Origin: Microbacterium sp. AG238
GTDB taxonomy: Bacteria; Actinomycetota; Actinomycetes; Actinomycetales; Microbacteriaceae
Reading direction: 5' to 3'
Assembly (NCBI RefSeq): GCF_003610405.1
Contig: NZ_RAQC01000002.1
Location: 496,001-560,000, forward strand
DNA length: 64,000 nucleotides
The number at the start of each line of letters is the position of its first letter. Within the stretch, counting starts at the first letter, position 1. Of the stretch, positions 63,515 through 64,000 are shown one piece after another. A model generated the notes under the pieces. It ran no database searches. It saw nothing but the letters and a program-made list of their open reading frames with translations, and was not told the DNA's origin. Made by a program: the position numbers and the translations under genes.

Positions 63515-64000
63515 AGCAACGAATGATCAGCGCGGCCGACCTGGGACACCTCGACGAGGTGCCGCACGAGGCGAAGCCGCTCGCACTGTGGCTGTGGCTG
63601 AACCTCGACCCGCTGGGCCGGGGACCGATGGACCCGGCATGGATCGCACGGGAGACGTTCTCGACGCCGGACGACGTGCTCGATCACCTCGTCGCGCTGA
63701 TGGACGCCGACTTCCTGACGACGTATGTCGCGGGCGGCGCCGAGTGGCTGCTGCTGCTGCACCCGCTGCGGGTGGACATGCGCGGCGTCCGGATCTCGAC
63801 CCCGGAACCGCCGGCGCGGGATCGTCCATGGACGTCCGTGGCTGTGGGGCGGGGGAGCGCGGGCGGGCGCGAGCGAGCGCGGGAGCGGGCGAGGGCGCAG
63901 GTGCGGGCGGAGGCCGCCGCGCGGGCCGATGCGTGGGACGCGGTTGCGCAGGACCGCGAGGAGGAGCCTGTGCTGCCGGAGCGCCCGCTGATCCTGGATG
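63511..64000 (+). CDS. Prophage replication-type winged-helix protein (C-terminus outside window)
   Basis: The first 163 codons of a protein beginning MKQRMISAADLGHLDEVPHE, then ALWLWLNLDPLGRGPMDPAW and a helix-turn-helix-like stretch to ALMDADFLTTYVAGG. This is how many actinophage replication-initiator or DnaD-like proteins begin (small winged-helix domain). After residue 110 it is a highly charged Arg/Ala/Glu linker. ATG 63511 has GAGAGGGAA upstream; GTG 63505 is also in frame. Confidence 0.65.
   Translation, partial: MKQRMISAADLGHLDEVPHEAKPLALWLWLNLDPLGRGPMDPAWIARETFSTPDDVLDHLVALMDADFLTTYVAGGAEWLLLLHPLRVDMRGVRISTPEPPARDRPWTSVAVGRGSAGGRERARERARAQVRAEAAARADAWDAVAQDREEEPVLPERPLILD

Larger units (their letters stand above)
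53788..64000. mobile_element. Temperate prophage, integration and early region (right end outside window)
   Basis: Starting at the 3' end of tRNA-Thr the order is a two-gene leftward cassette, tyrosine integrase, ImmA-like protease, repressor, operator region, then rightward Cro-like, excisionase-like, BRO/KilAC anti-repressor, YqaJ-type exonuclease, RecT-like, HNH and replication-type genes. Almost every rightward gene overlaps the next by ATGA or GTGA. The left att core is presumably the tRNA 3' half. The right att site, packaging and structural genes lie beyond base 64000. Confidence 0.9.

Overview
The window is a high-GC chromosome segment from an actinobacterium, most probably Microbacteriaceae and Microbacterium-like. 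The evidence is Lsr2, CarD, GlnR, SigK/RskA and SenX3/RegX3 orthologues, an ispD-ispF fusion, many GTG starts, ATGA/GTGA gene overlaps, and repeated -10 boxes six bases ahead of start codons. Species cannot be fixed from the sequence alone.

Layout. 1-4637: tripartite tricarboxylate transporter genes (tctC-tctB-tctA, leftward, tctA cut by the window edge) divergent from a CitA/DctS-type kinase and its response regulator. 4699-12005: small housekeeping and stress genes, including a PhzF-family enzyme, a MarR regulator with two perfect operators facing a VOC gene, lsr2 and a catalase. 12120-16834: a decayed island ending at tRNA-Lys, with MFS, GntR and integrase remnants and one intact OLD-type AAA/TOPRIM nuclease. 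16988-19416: a fasciclin lipoprotein facing sigK-rskA. 19537-23109: pabC, a DUF559 protein, a candidate structured RNA and five copies of a nested-palindrome repeat. 23110-27250: pstSCAB behind a clear PHO box. 27315-34563: mutT1-ppk, glnR, a nitrobindin-like protein, ygfZ and a FUSC protein. 34973-40738: HEAT protein, methyltransferase, gpmA, phoU, senX3-regX3. 40894-46569: the carD-ispDF-cysS-rlmB cluster with a GNAT/EamA pair inserted. 46678-53646: glgP, an NAD(P)-binding protein, a DUF4032 kinase-like protein, a sugar ABC ATPase and a DsbA-like protein without CxxC. 53712-64000: tRNA-Thr followed by the integration and early region of a temperate prophage that runs off the right edge.

How the parts work together. 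Phosphate handling dominates the middle: Pst uptake, PhoU, SenX3/RegX3, polyphosphate kinase with MutT1, and GlnR, the nitrogen regulator known to cross-talk with phosphate control in actinobacteria. The prophage is organised as tRNA att site, a two-gene leftward cassette of unknown function, integrase, ImmA-like protease, repressor, a switch region with four related operator sites, then rightward Cro-like, excisionase-like, anti-repressor, recombination and replication genes that are nearly all translationally coupled. The least explained pieces are the prophage cassette at 53980-55117, the 20350-20435 RNA candidate, the 20.5-23.1 kb repeat family and the half-length RecT-like protein at 60501.
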